Below are positions 20,431-29,624 of a stretch of 64,000 bases of DNA, one piece after another; position 1 is the first letter of the stretch; the number at the start of each line of letters is the position of its first letter. The position numbers and the translations under genes were made by a program. A model generated the notes under the pieces. It had not been told where the DNA came from and made no database searches. It worked only from the letters and a program-made list of their open reading frames with translations. The stretch is from positions 3,638,501 to 3,702,500 of the forward strand of contig NZ_CP023004.1 in the NCBI RefSeq assembly GCF_003096195.1, in the 5' to 3' direction. The DNA comes from Ereboglobus luteus (GTDB lineage: Bacteria; Verrucomicrobiota; Verrucomicrobiia; Opitutales; Opitutaceae).

Positions 20431-21855
20431 TTAATCAACCAGTTCCTTTTCCAATTGCTCGAGTGTTTTGCCCTTTGTTTCGGGCAGCTTGATTTTGATG
20501 AAAATAAACCCGGCGATGCAGATCGCGGCATACAGCCAGAAGGTGCCGTAGGCGCCGAGCGCGTTGTTGAGCAGCGGAAACGTGTAGGTGAGCACGAAGC
20601 ACGCGCCCCACAACGCCGCCACGGCGACGGCCATCGCCGCGCCGCGTATGCGGTTGGGGAACACCTCGGAAATCACCACCCACGTCACGGGGCCGAGCGA
20701 CATGGCGTAGCAGCCGATCGCGGCGAGCACGAGCAGCAGCATCGGCCAGCCTTGCACGCCTGTGAAATAACAAAACCCCATCGCCGTGTAAATGAGCGCA
20801 AGCCCCGCCGCGCCGAAAAGCATCAGCGGGCGGCGTCCGCCCTTGTCCACCGTTCCGAGCGCGACAAACGTGAACGCGAGATTCACCGAGCCCGTCCATG
20901 CGATGTTTTTCAACACGGTCGAAATGTCATATCCCGCCGCGCTAAAAATATCCTCCGCGTAATTGAATATGACATTGATGCCGCACCATTGCTGAAAGAC
21001 GGCGAGCGTGATGCCCAGGATGAGCACGCCCCGCAAACGCGGGTCGAGCAGTTCGCGGAAGTTTATTTTTTCCCGCGTGGTGGTGATGGTTTGGTTGATC
21101 TCGCCAATCGCCGTTTGCGCGTAAGCCGCGCCGCCGATTTTGCCGAGGATTTTTGCGGCGTCATCCACGCGGCCTTTTGTCACGAGCCAGCGCGGACTTT
21201 CGGGAACAAAAAACATGCCGATGATAAACAGCACCGATGGCACCGCGGTGAGGCCGAACATCCAGCGCCAGCCTTGCTGGCCGAACCACGAGTTCACGAT
21301 CCACTCGTTCGTCGCGCCCTCGGGCAGGTTGCGCACGAGAAACCAGTTTATGAATTGCGCCAGCAAAATGCCGATCACGATGGTGAGCTGGTTCACTGAA
21401 ACGAGACGTCCGCGCAAATGCGCCGGCGCGACCTCGGCGATATACAGCGGCGAGAGATTCGACGCCAGGCCAATGGCCACGCCGCCAAGCATCCGCCAGA
21501 TGATGAACAGCGTGAAGTTTGGCGCGAGGGCGTTGCCGATCGAGGTGATCGCAAATGTGAGCGCGGCCGTCATCAGCAGCCGTTTGCGTCCGAAGCGGTC
21601 GCTGAGCATGCCGGCCACCATGACGCCGACCAGGCAACCGATGAGCGCGCAACTGTTGGCCCAGCCGGAGAGCGCGGGATTATCGAGTTGGAAATAGCGC
21701 TCGAAAAAGGGCTTCGCGCCGCCGATCACGACCCAGTCGTATCCGAACAGCAAGCCGCCCAGCGCGACGACAATCGAAATGCACCAGACGTAGGCGAGGT
21801 TATAACCGGTTTTCGGCGCGGGGACTGCGGAGCCTGCGGGGACGTTGGCATTCAT
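20431..21855 (-). CDS. MFS sugar porter (SP family)
   Basis: The 474-residue protein has the length and about 12 hydrophobic segments of the sugar porter family. Signature motifs are GGLLFGYDWVVIGG in the first helix, DRFGRKRLL in the loop after helix 2, PESPRWLVTKGR at the central loop, and PETKGKTLEQLE at the C-terminus. Such proteins import monosaccharides, usually with protons. It lies between the DUF5107-TPR gene (28 bases) and the GH2 gene (38 bases) in one operon, so it probably imports a sugar released by these enzymes. Which sugar is not shown. Confidence 0.93.
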   Translation of the reverse strand: MNANVPAGSAVPAPKTGYNLAYVWCISIVVALGGLLFGYDWVVIGGAKPFFERYFQLDNPALSGWANSCALIGCLVGVMVAGMLSDRFGRKRLLMTAALTFAITSIGNALAPNFTLFIIWRMLGGVAIGLASNLSPLYIAEVAPAHLRGRLVSVNQLTIVIGILLAQFINWFLVRNLPEGATNEWIVNSWFGQQGWRWMFGLTAVPSVLFIIGMFFVPESPRWLVTKGRVDDAAKILGKIGGAAYAQTAIGEINQTITTTREKINFRELLDPRLRGVLILGITLAVFQQWCGINVIFNYAEDIFSAAGYDISTVLKNIAWTGSVNLAFTFVALGTVDKGGRRPLMLFGAAGLALIYTAMGFCYFTGVQGWPMLLLVLAAIGCYAMSLGPVTWVVISEVFPNRIRGAAMAVAVAALWGACFVLTYTFPLLNNALGAYGTFWLYAAICIAGFIFIKIKLPETKGKTLEQLEKELVD

Positions 21856-21883
21856 GGTTTTTTATATGAGGTTTGTGGTGCGA

Positions 21884-24800
21884 TTATTTTTCCAGTTTGT
21901 TTTTCAAGTCGGCGGCCCATGCGTCGGCGTTTGTGAAAGCAAGCGTGCGCGCGAGGTGTTCGCTGGCCCGAGCCGCGTCGCCAAGGCCTTCGCAGGCGAG
22001 CGCAATCAAGAGATGGTTTTCCGCGTCGCGGCGGGCTTGCAGGTCTTCGTCAAACACAAGGATGTCGGGCAGTGACGTGGCGAAGTAGTCGATTTTCGCG
22101 CGCTCGCCCAAGCGGATTTTTGCGAAGCTTTTCATTTCCTCGAACAGCGTTTTCGCCTCTTGCTCGCGCCCGAGTTTTCGCAGCGAAAGTCCGCGATAAT
22201 AACTGAGCGGGCTGTGGACGGTGACGGCCATCTCGCTGAAATCGCCCTGCTCGGCGGCGCTCATTTCGAAGTGTTTCGCGGCCTCGTCGTTTTGCCCGAG
22301 CGCCAGCAGCGCGCAACCGGTCCAGTAGTTCACATTGGCTTTGGCTTGCAGCAGGTGGTATGACTCGCCGAGCGAGTCGGGAGTGTCCATCGCCTGTTGA
22401 AATTGCTTCAGCGCCTCGTCCGCAGCCCCGCGTTCCAGCGCGTCGCAGCCAAGCAGCAGCCGCGCCCGCGTGTATTCGCGCAGCACTTTTCCCTCGCCGC
22501 CTTCCCACGGGTGAAACCGGCGCGAGAGCACGAGGTCGAGCGCCTTGGCGGGCCGGCCGGTCAGGTTATACAGCGTGGCGAGCTCGACCGATGTGTCGTC
22601 GCGCTCGTTGACCAATTCGCGCCGCGCCTCAAGCCAGGCGAGACGTTTTTCGAGCGGCTCGTTGCGCTTTTTGCAGAGCTGGTCGAATTCGTAAATCAGG
22701 CGCGGATCGTTCGGGTCGATTTCAAGAGCGCGCTCGTAGGCGGCCTTTGCATTGTCGCCGTCGTTGCGAATATTCCAATACGCGATGCCGAGGTTGCGGT
22801 GCGCGGTCGCGCATTTCGCGGAGGAGGCGGCGCAGCGCTCCCACACGGCAATCGCATCCTCGTGACGTTTTTTGTCGTAATAATAATTACCGAGCGCGTA
22901 GGCCGCGAGCGGATCGCCGCCGGGTTGCGAGAGCGCCCATTCGAGCACAACTTGCTCGTGCACGCGCGAGGGGAAGAAATATTCGAACGACGCATTGCGC
23001 GCCGCTGCGAGTTCGCGCTCGGCGGCGGCGACATCGCCGGCTTGCGCAAGCAGCCATGCGCGCGTGTAGCGGATCGACTGCGAGCGCTCCATCGGGTTCG
23101 GCGTGGCGCTGACGCCCACTGGTTGCGCCTCGTGCAAATCAAGCAGCGCGAGCGCTTCCGCAAACAGGCCGGCCTCGGCGTAATCAAACGCAATGTCCAG
23201 GATCGTCTGCGCGTCGTTGCGCGACAGCTTGAGAAACTCGGTGTTGTCGTTCATCGCGCGCGCCCGCTCGCAACGCGCCCAATGGTCGAGCGCATCGGTT
23301 TTCAGCAAGGCGTCCAGAGCGGCGCCAGCCTTTTGGTTCTCACCGAGACGGCGCAGCACGATGGATTTTAACACGAGGGCCTTGTTGTTTTCTGTGTTGG
23401 TTTTCAGGCCGCTCTCCAAGTGTTCGAGCGCGCGTTTCCATTGCCGGTCGCGGCACGATAGCGTGGCGAGTTCGTAGTGCGCGGGCGCGCGCCATTCGTA
23501 GTTCCATGCCGCCTTGCCGAAATGGCGCGCGGCCTCGGCATTGCGGCCTTGGAAGCGGCGGGCCAAGCCGAGGTAATAATGCGCCTCGCCCGTCGAGGGA
23601 TTCGGATGCCGCTCCGTGAGCCGCGCGATGGCGCGTTCGAGATGCGCGGCGGCTTTATCAAAGAGCCCGCGCGAAAGCAGGCGGCGGCCGAGCGCGATAT
23701 TGCACGCGACATTGTCCGGATCGCGCTTGAGCGCCTCCTCCCAATAGGGTTCGGGAGCGCGCGTGCAATGACGGTATTGCTCGAGATGCTCGGCGACGGA
23801 GCGCAGCTCATCAACCATCGTTATGTCGGCGGGGGAGGGCGGTTCGGTCGCGACGTTGCGCGATTGTTTCTGCGCGGCGCGGTCAACGGGACGGTAGTCG
23901 AGCACGCGTTCGCCGCGCGCGTCCTCAAGGATCAGCTCAAGCGCGGACGGATTGTCACCGCGCATGATATGCTCGCGGTTTTGCCAGGGCCGGCCCGGAC
24001 GCAGCTCGACGTGCGTGTCGATGAGCGTGTGCCCGCCCTCGCGCAAAATGACGCGCCCGTCGAGCAACGCGGGCGCGAGCGCCGCCGCGTCGATGCGCCT
24101 GTCGTCGCCGACGACGAGGCGGAGCGCGGCGCGTTCGCTGGCGTTTTGCACGGGGCCGGTTTTCTGGATGGGCCACCAGTATTGCGAGAACGTCTTGGTC
24201 TCGTAGGGCGCGAGATACGCGAAGTCGGGCTGGTTGTCCGTGTAAACGCCCGCCATCAATTCGATGTAGGGGCCGCCCTCGTCGGTCAGCTCGCGATCCC
24301 ACGAATAACCGAAAGGGTGGTTGCCCCAGGTCCATTGTTTTTTGCCGGGGGAAATCATGCGGTCGGCCACATGCACAAAACCGCCGTCCGCCTCGAAGTC
24401 GAAACCGCCGAAGAAATCGAACGCGGTCTGGCACACCATGTAGCTGGTCGGCACGGGAATGTTTTTATACCAAGTCAGGTCGTTGGCCCCGGGGCGGTCC
24501 TGATAACGGACACCGTAATACGGACTCGTCGCAATCGGAAACGATGTCATCGCGCGCACCGCGTGGTCGGCAACGCAGGTGACATCCTCCGGGAAAAAAG
24601 ACTGGTAGCGATCATGCACCCGCGCCGCGACATTTGCCCACCACAGAAATGTCTGGATGAAGGGCGTGCGATTGAACAAACGCGCGCGCAGCTCCACCAG
24701 CGAACTGCCCGGGCGCAGGCGAATGCCGTGCATGCCTTTCATGCGCAACATCGGATCGTGATCCGACATCCAGACCGTGCGCGCGCCGTCCGACTCCTCC

Positions 24801-25207
24801 TCGATAAACATGTCCGTCGGCATGAAGGTGCCGGGGCGGTGGTGTTGCGGCCAGTTAAACTCCACGCCGCCGGAAATCCACGGCCCCGCAAGCCCGACAA
24901 GGGCGGGTTTGATGACGGTTTGCTTGTAGAAAAAATCGTAGTCGTTGTTGGTCTTGTCCTGTCCGAGAAAAATCCTGCCGCCGATTTCCGGCAGCATTTC
25001 GAGTCGCACAAATTCGTTCTCCAATTCCGCGACGCTGTATTTCGCGTCGACCGGATCGTCGAACACCTTGTCGATAAACGGAACCGGATAAACGCGTCCC
25101 GACGAACCTTGATAAACCCGCCGCTCGAAGAACATGGGGTTGCGCTCGGGTTTTCCGACAGGATACGTTTTTATTGTTTTCTGGATGATGTGTGCGTGGA
25201 TTGACAT
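21884..25207 (-). CDS. DUF5107 domain protein with C-terminal TPR repeats
   Basis: The protein has about 1107 residues from the ATG at 25207 (MSIHAHIIQKTIKTYPVG). The longer frame to 25408 runs into the divergent promoter region and is rejected. Residues ~20-350 match the DUF5107 type: RRVYQGSSGRVYPVPF, GGRIFLGQDKTNNDYDFFY, and aromatic-rich strands as in sugar-mutarotase-like beta-sandwiches. Residues ~480-1100 are tetratricopeptide repeats (for example RHFGKAAWNYEWRAPAHYELA). I see no signal peptide, so it is probably cytoplasmic. Its biochemical role is unknown to me. It is the first gene of the operon with the sugar porter and GH2, which points to carbohydrate use. Confidence 0.8.
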   Translation of the reverse strand: MSIHAHIIQKTIKTYPVGKPERNPMFFERRVYQGSSGRVYPVPFIDKVFDDPVDAKYSVAELENEFVRLEMLPEIGGRIFLGQDKTNNDYDFFYKQTVIKPALVGLAGPWISGGVEFNWPQHHRPGTFMPTDMFIEEESDGARTVWMSDHDPMLRMKGMHGIRLRPGSSLVELRARLFNRTPFIQTFLWWANVAARVHDRYQSFFPEDVTCVADHAVRAMTSFPIATSPYYGVRYQDRPGANDLTWYKNIPVPTSYMVCQTAFDFFGGFDFEADGGFVHVADRMISPGKKQWTWGNHPFGYSWDRELTDEGGPYIELMAGVYTDNQPDFAYLAPYETKTFSQYWWPIQKTGPVQNASERAALRLVVGDDRRIDAAALAPALLDGRVILREGGHTLIDTHVELRPGRPWQNREHIMRGDNPSALELILEDARGERVLDYRPVDRAAQKQSRNVATEPPSPADITMVDELRSVAEHLEQYRHCTRAPEPYWEEALKRDPDNVACNIALGRRLLSRGLFDKAAAHLERAIARLTERHPNPSTGEAHYYLGLARRFQGRNAEAARHFGKAAWNYEWRAPAHYELATLSCRDRQWKRALEHLESGLKTNTENNKALVLKSIVLRRLGENQKAGAALDALLKTDALDHWARCERARAMNDNTEFLKLSRNDAQTILDIAFDYAEAGLFAEALALLDLHEAQPVGVSATPNPMERSQSIRYTRAWLLAQAGDVAAAERELAAARNASFEYFFPSRVHEQVVLEWALSQPGGDPLAAYALGNYYYDKKRHEDAIAVWERCAASSAKCATAHRNLGIAYWNIRNDGDNAKAAYERALEIDPNDPRLIYEFDQLCKKRNEPLEKRLAWLEARRELVNERDDTSVELATLYNLTGRPAKALDLVLSRRFHPWEGGEGKVLREYTRARLLLGCDALERGAADEALKQFQQAMDTPDSLGESYHLLQAKANVNYWTGCALLALGQNDEAAKHFEMSAAEQGDFSEMAVTVHSPLSYYRGLSLRKLGREQEAKTLFEEMKSFAKIRLGERAKIDYFATSLPDILVFDEDLQARRDAENHLLIALACEGLGDAARASEHLARTLAFTNADAWAADLKNKLEK

Positions 25208-25389
25208 GACTATTCGCAAGTGTGCCGAGGACTCGTTTGCCGTTGAATCGTGTGGTTGCGGGATTGAAGGGTGGGGAAGGGTGAAATATGGGAACCCGGT
25301 TTTGAAAACAGGATGCCGAAATCGTAACACGCCGCGCCCGTGTTTGAAATGGACATCCCTATGTTTGGTATGGAAGATATTATGGTATT
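25208..25389. promoter_or_regulatory. Divergent promoter region between the carbohydrate operon and its AraC-type regulator
   Basis: The gap must drive the leftward operon and the rightward regulator. It contains a six-base inverted repeat aacacg/cgtgtt (25326-25344) that could be a regulator site. A TTGAAA at 25344-25349 could serve as a -35 element for the regulator, but no well-spaced -10 is evident. The assignment rests mainly on gene order. Confidence 0.35.
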
Positions 25390-26286
25390 GTGAAAACTCC
25401 AGCAACACCGCGCATCGCGGACGGCTTCCCCGGCGAACGGCTTGTCATCCTTCCGCAAAACGTGCTCCGGCAGGCCGGGCGCATTCCTGTGTGCGCCGAT
25501 CTTTGCGTGACGCACATCGGACGCTTTGACCGCGTGCTCGGGCATTATGTGGACCGGCCGGACGGTTGCGCGCAGCACGTTCTTATCTTTTGCCTCGGAG
25601 GGCGCGGCATTGTCCACGCGGGCTCGTCGAAGTGGTTTTTGCACCGCGGGCACGGCATTGTGCTGCCTCCGAATGTCGCGCACCGATACGCAGCGGACGC
25701 GCGCGATCCATGGACGGTTTTCTGGTTTCACTTCACGGGCGCCCGCGCCGCCGCCTACGTGAAAATGCTCGGCCTCACCACGCGACAACCGCGGTTTTGG
25801 ATTCAGAATGTCGATGTGATGATCGAGGCGTTTGAGGAATGTTATCATCACACAATCGGCGGCCACACCGACTCCGACCTCATCGGGCTCTCGACCACGT
25901 TCATGCGATTCATGGGATTGTGCCGCACGATGAAACGCTCGCCGAGCACGCGCCGGAGGCACACCGAGGAGCGCATCGTCCGCAGCGTGCGCTTCCTGCG
26001 CGAGAACTTGGACCGCACGCTCACGCTCGTTCAAATCGCGAAGGAGGCGGGCATTTCGGTGCCGCATTTCTGCGCCATGTTCAAACGCCAGATCAACTGC
26101 GGCCCGCTGGAATTTTTCGCGCGCCTGAAAATGCAGCGCGCCTGCGAACTGTTGATGCAAACCGATCAGGGCATTTCCGAAATCGCCTACGGCCTCGGAT
26201 TCACCGACCCGTTGTATTTCTCAAAACGCTTCCGCCTGCACGTCGGCACAAGCCCGTCGGAGTATAGGGAACAGGCAGGGCGCTGA
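25390..26286 (+). CDS. AraC family transcriptional regulator
   Basis: The 298-residue protein begins at a GTG. Residues ~20-170 resemble the cupin-like sensing domain of AraC regulators (HVLIFCLGGRGIVHAG, HGIVLPPNVAHRY). Residues ~190-295 hold the two helix-turn-helix motifs (LTLVQIAKEAGISVPHFCAMF and ISEIAYGLGFTDPLYFSKRF) ending in GTSPSEYRE. Such proteins bind DNA and usually activate sugar genes when a ligand is bound. It is divergent from the DUF5107-sugar porter-GH2 operon and probably controls it. Confidence 0.93.
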   Translation: MKTPATPRIADGFPGERLVILPQNVLRQAGRIPVCADLCVTHIGRFDRVLGHYVDRPDGCAQHVLIFCLGGRGIVHAGSSKWFLHRGHGIVLPPNVAHRYAADARDPWTVFWFHFTGARAAAYVKMLGLTTRQPRFWIQNVDVMIEAFEECYHHTIGGHTDSDLIGLSTTFMRFMGLCRTMKRSPSTRRRHTEERIVRSVRFLRENLDRTLTLVQIAKEAGISVPHFCAMFKRQINCGPLEFFARLKMQRACELLMQTDQGISEIAYGLGFTDPLYFSKRFRLHVGTSPSEYREQAGR

Positions 26287-26525
26287 ATTGGCCCTCAGGA
26301 CTGACTGGTCAAACCGGAATGAGGAGCATTTCGATTTAATGTAATTAGACATAATGTACATTGTGCGAATTTGATTAATCTTTCCCCATAGCTCCAGTTT
26401 CCAGGGGTTTTACTCCTGGAAATCACCTCTCAAAACCCTCTGTTGTAACCGCCTGCTGAAATAAGCGTCCTCAGTCGCATCAAAGTCCCCAAACCCAAAC
26501 AACACTGACTTTTTCCTCGAAAACC
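26287..26525. promoter_or_regulatory. Intergenic region with a hairpin and a small palindrome before the RidA-like operon
   Basis: A perfect eight-base stem, tttccagg (26398-26405) and cctggaaa (26415-26422), has a nine-base loop and may be a terminator for the regulator gene or a leader structure. The ten-base palindrome aatgtacatt (26353-26362) could be an operator. No clear promoter box is visible. Confidence 0.35.
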
Positions 26526-27662
26526 ATGTCACTGCAAACTCCCGTTCCATCCGATTTGAAATCCTCGCAATCCCACACCAACAGCTTCGTTCATGAGAAA
26601 TCACTTGGCGGAAGCATGGTCTCAATCAGCGCACATGCCGGGCCTGACGAATCCATCGTCGCGCTGATTGGCCGGTTGTCCGATGTGGCGCGCGCTCGCG
26701 GGCTCGTTCCGATTCAAGGCAATGCGTTTTGTGATCCCGCGCTTGGCAACGCGGGCGCGAACCTGCCCTTCCCGGTGGCATTTCTCGGGCGTCACGACAC
26801 ACCGGCGGGCTGCGTCTTGAGCGCGCGCATCACGGCGCTTCCCAAGGAAATCAAGATTGACCGCGTGCTGGACGAGCGCGGCGCGGTTTGCGGCGCGCAA
26901 TGGGAAACGCCCGATGCGCGTTATCTGCTGCTCGGCGCGCTCACGCCGCCGGATGTTCGCGCGGCGCGTGATGCCCAGTCCGCGGATGTGTGGCAGTTGT
27001 TGAAGGCGCGGCTCGAACACGCGGGTTTCACGCTCGGCAACCTGGTTCGCACTTGGTTTTTCAACGACCATATTCTGGACTGGTATGCGGACTTCAATCG
27101 CGTGCGAAATACGTTTTTCACGGAGCACAATATCTTCGGCACGCTGGTGCCCGCGAGCACGGGCGTTGGCGCAAGCAATTCCGCGGGCGCGGCGCTTTCA
27201 CTCGATGCGCTCGCGGTCGCGCCAAAATCCGCCGAGGCTCCTCGCGTGAGCGCGGTGACTTCGCCGCTCCAGTGCGCCGCCTACGATTACAAGAGCGCGT
27301 TTAGCCGCGCCGTGGAATGCGCGGACGCGGACGGTTCGCGCCATTTGCTCGTGTCGGGCACGGCGAGCATCGAGCCCGGTGGCAAGACCATCCATCTCGG
27401 TGATCTCGACGCGCAAATCGACCTGAGTCTGCGCGTGGTCGAGGCAATTCTCAAATCGCGCGACATGGACTGGCGCGACACTTCGCGCGCGATTTTGTAT
27501 TTCCCGCACATCGAATGGATGCCCCGTTGGGAGGCGCGCCGAACGGCGCTCGGGATTCCGCCATTGCCCGCGATTTTTGCGCACTGCGACATCTGCCGCG
27601 ACGATTTGCTTTTTGAAATCGAACTGGACGCGTGGAAAAAGGAAAGCGAGGCGCGTGCATGA
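26526..27662 (+). CDS. RidA/YjgF-like (chorismatase-type) protein
   Basis: The 378-residue protein appears to hold two Rid-type halves. The first contains NLVRTWFFNDHILDWYADFN and PASTGVGASN. The second contains RHLLVSGTASIEPGG, then DISLRVVEAIL-like helices and the closing DDLLFEIELDA. The double Rid fold occurs in FkbO/Hyg5 chorismatases and related proteins. Simple RidA proteins deaminate reactive enamines. I cannot assign a substrate. Its stop overlaps the start of the DUF1549 gene as ATGA, so the two are translationally coupled. Met31 is a possible later start. Confidence 0.7.
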   Translation: MSLQTPVPSDLKSSQSHTNSFVHEKSLGGSMVSISAHAGPDESIVALIGRLSDVARARGLVPIQGNAFCDPALGNAGANLPFPVAFLGRHDTPAGCVLSARITALPKEIKIDRVLDERGAVCGAQWETPDARYLLLGALTPPDVRAARDAQSADVWQLLKARLEHAGFTLGNLVRTWFFNDHILDWYADFNRVRNTFFTEHNIFGTLVPASTGVGASNSAGAALSLDALAVAPKSAEAPRVSAVTSPLQCAAYDYKSAFSRAVECADADGSRHLLVSGTASIEPGGKTIHLGDLDAQIDLSLRVVEAILKSRDMDWRDTSRAILYFPHIEWMPRWEARRTALGIPPLPAIFAHCDICRDDLLFEIELDAWKKESEARA

Positions 27663-29518
27663 AAACGCAACACACCCGGGCACTGCGAACGGCTCTTTGT
27701 GCATTTGTGTTTTGCCTGATCTGTCCGGTTTTTGCGCAGGCCGCGGCGCTGAAGATTCGTCCCGAGTCTGTGGTCATTGAACCGGGCAAAACGAAGCGCA
27801 TCAAAATCCCGTCCGGCACGAGCGTTCACTCAAACGATTCGAGCGTCGCCCGAATCAAAAGCGACGGCACGCTGGAGGCGGTTTCGCCGGGGCGCGCCGT
27901 GCTCAGTTTTCGCTCCAAAAATGATTACGCGACGGTTTTTGTGACGGTGAAACAAACACCGCCTTCCGGCGCGAAATTCTTCACGACTGCCGATGCCGTC
28001 GACGCGCATCCGATTGACATGCTGGTTAACAAAAATCTGCGCCAGCTCGGCGTTCTCCCCTCCCCTCTTTGCTCGGATTCGGAATTCCTGCGGCGCGCCT
28101 GTCTCGACCTGACGGGTGCGCTTCCCCCGCTCGAAAAAACACGCGAGTTTCTTGCCGACGCTGATCCGCAAAAGCGCGAGAAATTGATCGACTGGATTTT
28201 TTCGCGTCCCGAATACGCGGATTATTGGGCGATGAAATGGAGCGACGTGCTGCGCGTGAAAAGCGAGTTCCCCAGCAACCTCTGGCCCAACGCCGTGCAG
28301 GCCTACCACAACTGGCTGCGCGGAGCGATGGCCGGCAACATGCGCTACAACGAGATGGCGCGGACGCTTCTCACCACGGCGGGCAGTAATTTCCGCGATC
28401 CGCCGTGCAATTTTTATCGCGCCACCCAGCGACGCACGCCCGCGGGGCTCGCGTCGACGTTTGCGCTTATTTTCATGGGCGCGCGTCTCGATTGCGCCGA
28501 GTGCAAGGAGCATCCGTATCAGACTTGGCAGTCCGGACAGGCCGCGGGTCTCGCCGCGTTTTTCACCAATGTGAAATACAAAAAAACAGGCGAGTGGAAG
28601 GAGGAGATTGTGTATTTCAACCCCTCTTGGTCCCAGCACAGGATCGGCGCGGAAAAAAACACCATCGCAGCCCCCGTTCTCCCCGATGGCACGCCGGTGA
28701 AATTCAACCGCGCGGACAATCCGCAAAAGCATCTCGTCAAGTGGCTGACCTCGCCGAAAAATCCCTACTTCGCGCGGCACGTGGCGAATCGTTATTGGTG
28801 CGCGCTGTTCGGGCGCGGCATCACAATGCCCGTCGATGACGTGCGCCCCGGCAATCCGCCGGCCAATCCCGAGCTGCTTGATTTGCTGGCGGAAAAGGTG
28901 GTCTCGAGCGGTTTCGATTTGCGCGCCCTGCTCCGCTTCATCGTGACATCGCAAACTTACCAGCGCTCGAGCACCACAAACGAAAGCAACGCCCGCGACT
29001 CGCAAAACTGGTCGCATTACATTCCGCGCCGCCTCGACGCCGAGGTTCTTGCGGACGCGATCGGCACGGCCACCGGCGCGTATGAATATTTCGAGAGCCG
29101 GATTCCCGAGCCGTTCGCAATGTGGCCGGACGATTTCCACAGCGTGGCGAATCCCGATGCGAGTGTGACGAGCGGATTTCTCGAAACCTTCGGGCGCCCC
29201 GGACGCGACACTTCCCATGAGGTCGAGCGCGACCGCAAACCCTCGATGGCGCAGGCGCTCTACCTGTTCGACTCGGAGGCGCTCACTAAAAAACTGCGAA
29301 AAAAAGACGGCGTCATTTCACAGCTCGCCAAAAAGCACGGAGCCAACACGGGCGCGTTTGCCGAGGAGTGCTACCTCACGTTTCTCACGCGCATGCCGAC
29401 CAGCGGGGAAACTTCCCTCATCAACAGTTATTTCCAGGAGGCCTCCTCCAAAAACATCGCCGCGCAAGATGTCGTCTGGGCGCTGATCAACACAAAGGAA
29501 TTTTTATACAATCACTGA
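27659..29518 (+). CDS. DUF1549/DUF1553 protein with an N-terminal Ig-like (Big2-type) domain
   Basis: The start at 27659 overlaps the previous stop (ATGA) and begins with a signal peptide (about residues 1-29). Residues ~30-105 look like a bacterial Ig-like group 2 domain (SVVIEPGKTKRIKIPSG, VARIKSDGTLEAVSPGRAVL). DUF1549 follows (DSEFLRRACLDLTGALP), with CAECKEHPYQTW. DUF1553 completes the protein (FARHVANRYWCALFGRGI, RRLDAEVLADAI). In the usual family members a cytochrome c-like domain precedes DUF1549 and the internal motif reads CxxCHxHP. Here the heme domain is replaced and His is changed to Lys. The role is not established. These proteins occur next to DUF1501 proteins, as here. Confidence 0.88.
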   Translation: MKTQHTRALRTALCAFVFCLICPVFAQAAALKIRPESVVIEPGKTKRIKIPSGTSVHSNDSSVARIKSDGTLEAVSPGRAVLSFRSKNDYATVFVTVKQTPPSGAKFFTTADAVDAHPIDMLVNKNLRQLGVLPSPLCSDSEFLRRACLDLTGALPPLEKTREFLADADPQKREKLIDWIFSRPEYADYWAMKWSDVLRVKSEFPSNLWPNAVQAYHNWLRGAMAGNMRYNEMARTLLTTAGSNFRDPPCNFYRATQRRTPAGLASTFALIFMGARLDCAECKEHPYQTWQSGQAAGLAAFFTNVKYKKTGEWKEEIVYFNPSWSQHRIGAEKNTIAAPVLPDGTPVKFNRADNPQKHLVKWLTSPKNPYFARHVANRYWCALFGRGITMPVDDVRPGNPPANPELLDLLAEKVVSSGFDLRALLRFIVTSQTYQRSSTTNESNARDSQNWSHYIPRRLDAEVLADAIGTATGAYEYFESRIPEPFAMWPDDFHSVANPDASVTSGFLETFGRPGRDTSHEVERDRKPSMAQALYLFDSEALTKKLRKKDGVISQLAKKHGANTGAFAEECYLTFLTRMPTSGETSLINSYFQEASSKNIAAQDVVWALINTKEFLYNH

Positions 29519-29624
29519 TACAAAATGCGGAATTCGGAATGCGCGCTGCCATGCAAATTTCGAAATCCCCAGTGGGGCGGAAGCACCACAATTCCTAAAT
29601 CCGCGTTCTGAAATCCACATTCCC
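29519..29624. repeat. Palindromic spacer between the DUF1549 and DUF1501 genes
   Basis: The left side (atgcggaattcggaatgcg) resembles the reverse complement of the right side, which reads ggaatgtggatttcag followed by aacgcggatttaggaatt. A small hairpin cccca/tgggg sits in the middle. This is the style of a dispersed palindromic element inserted in an operon spacer. Confidence 0.4.

Noticed and set aside
23477-25204. 575-codon plus-strand frame over the DUF5107-TPR gene
   Set aside because: It is antisense to a protein with clear DUF5107 and TPR features.
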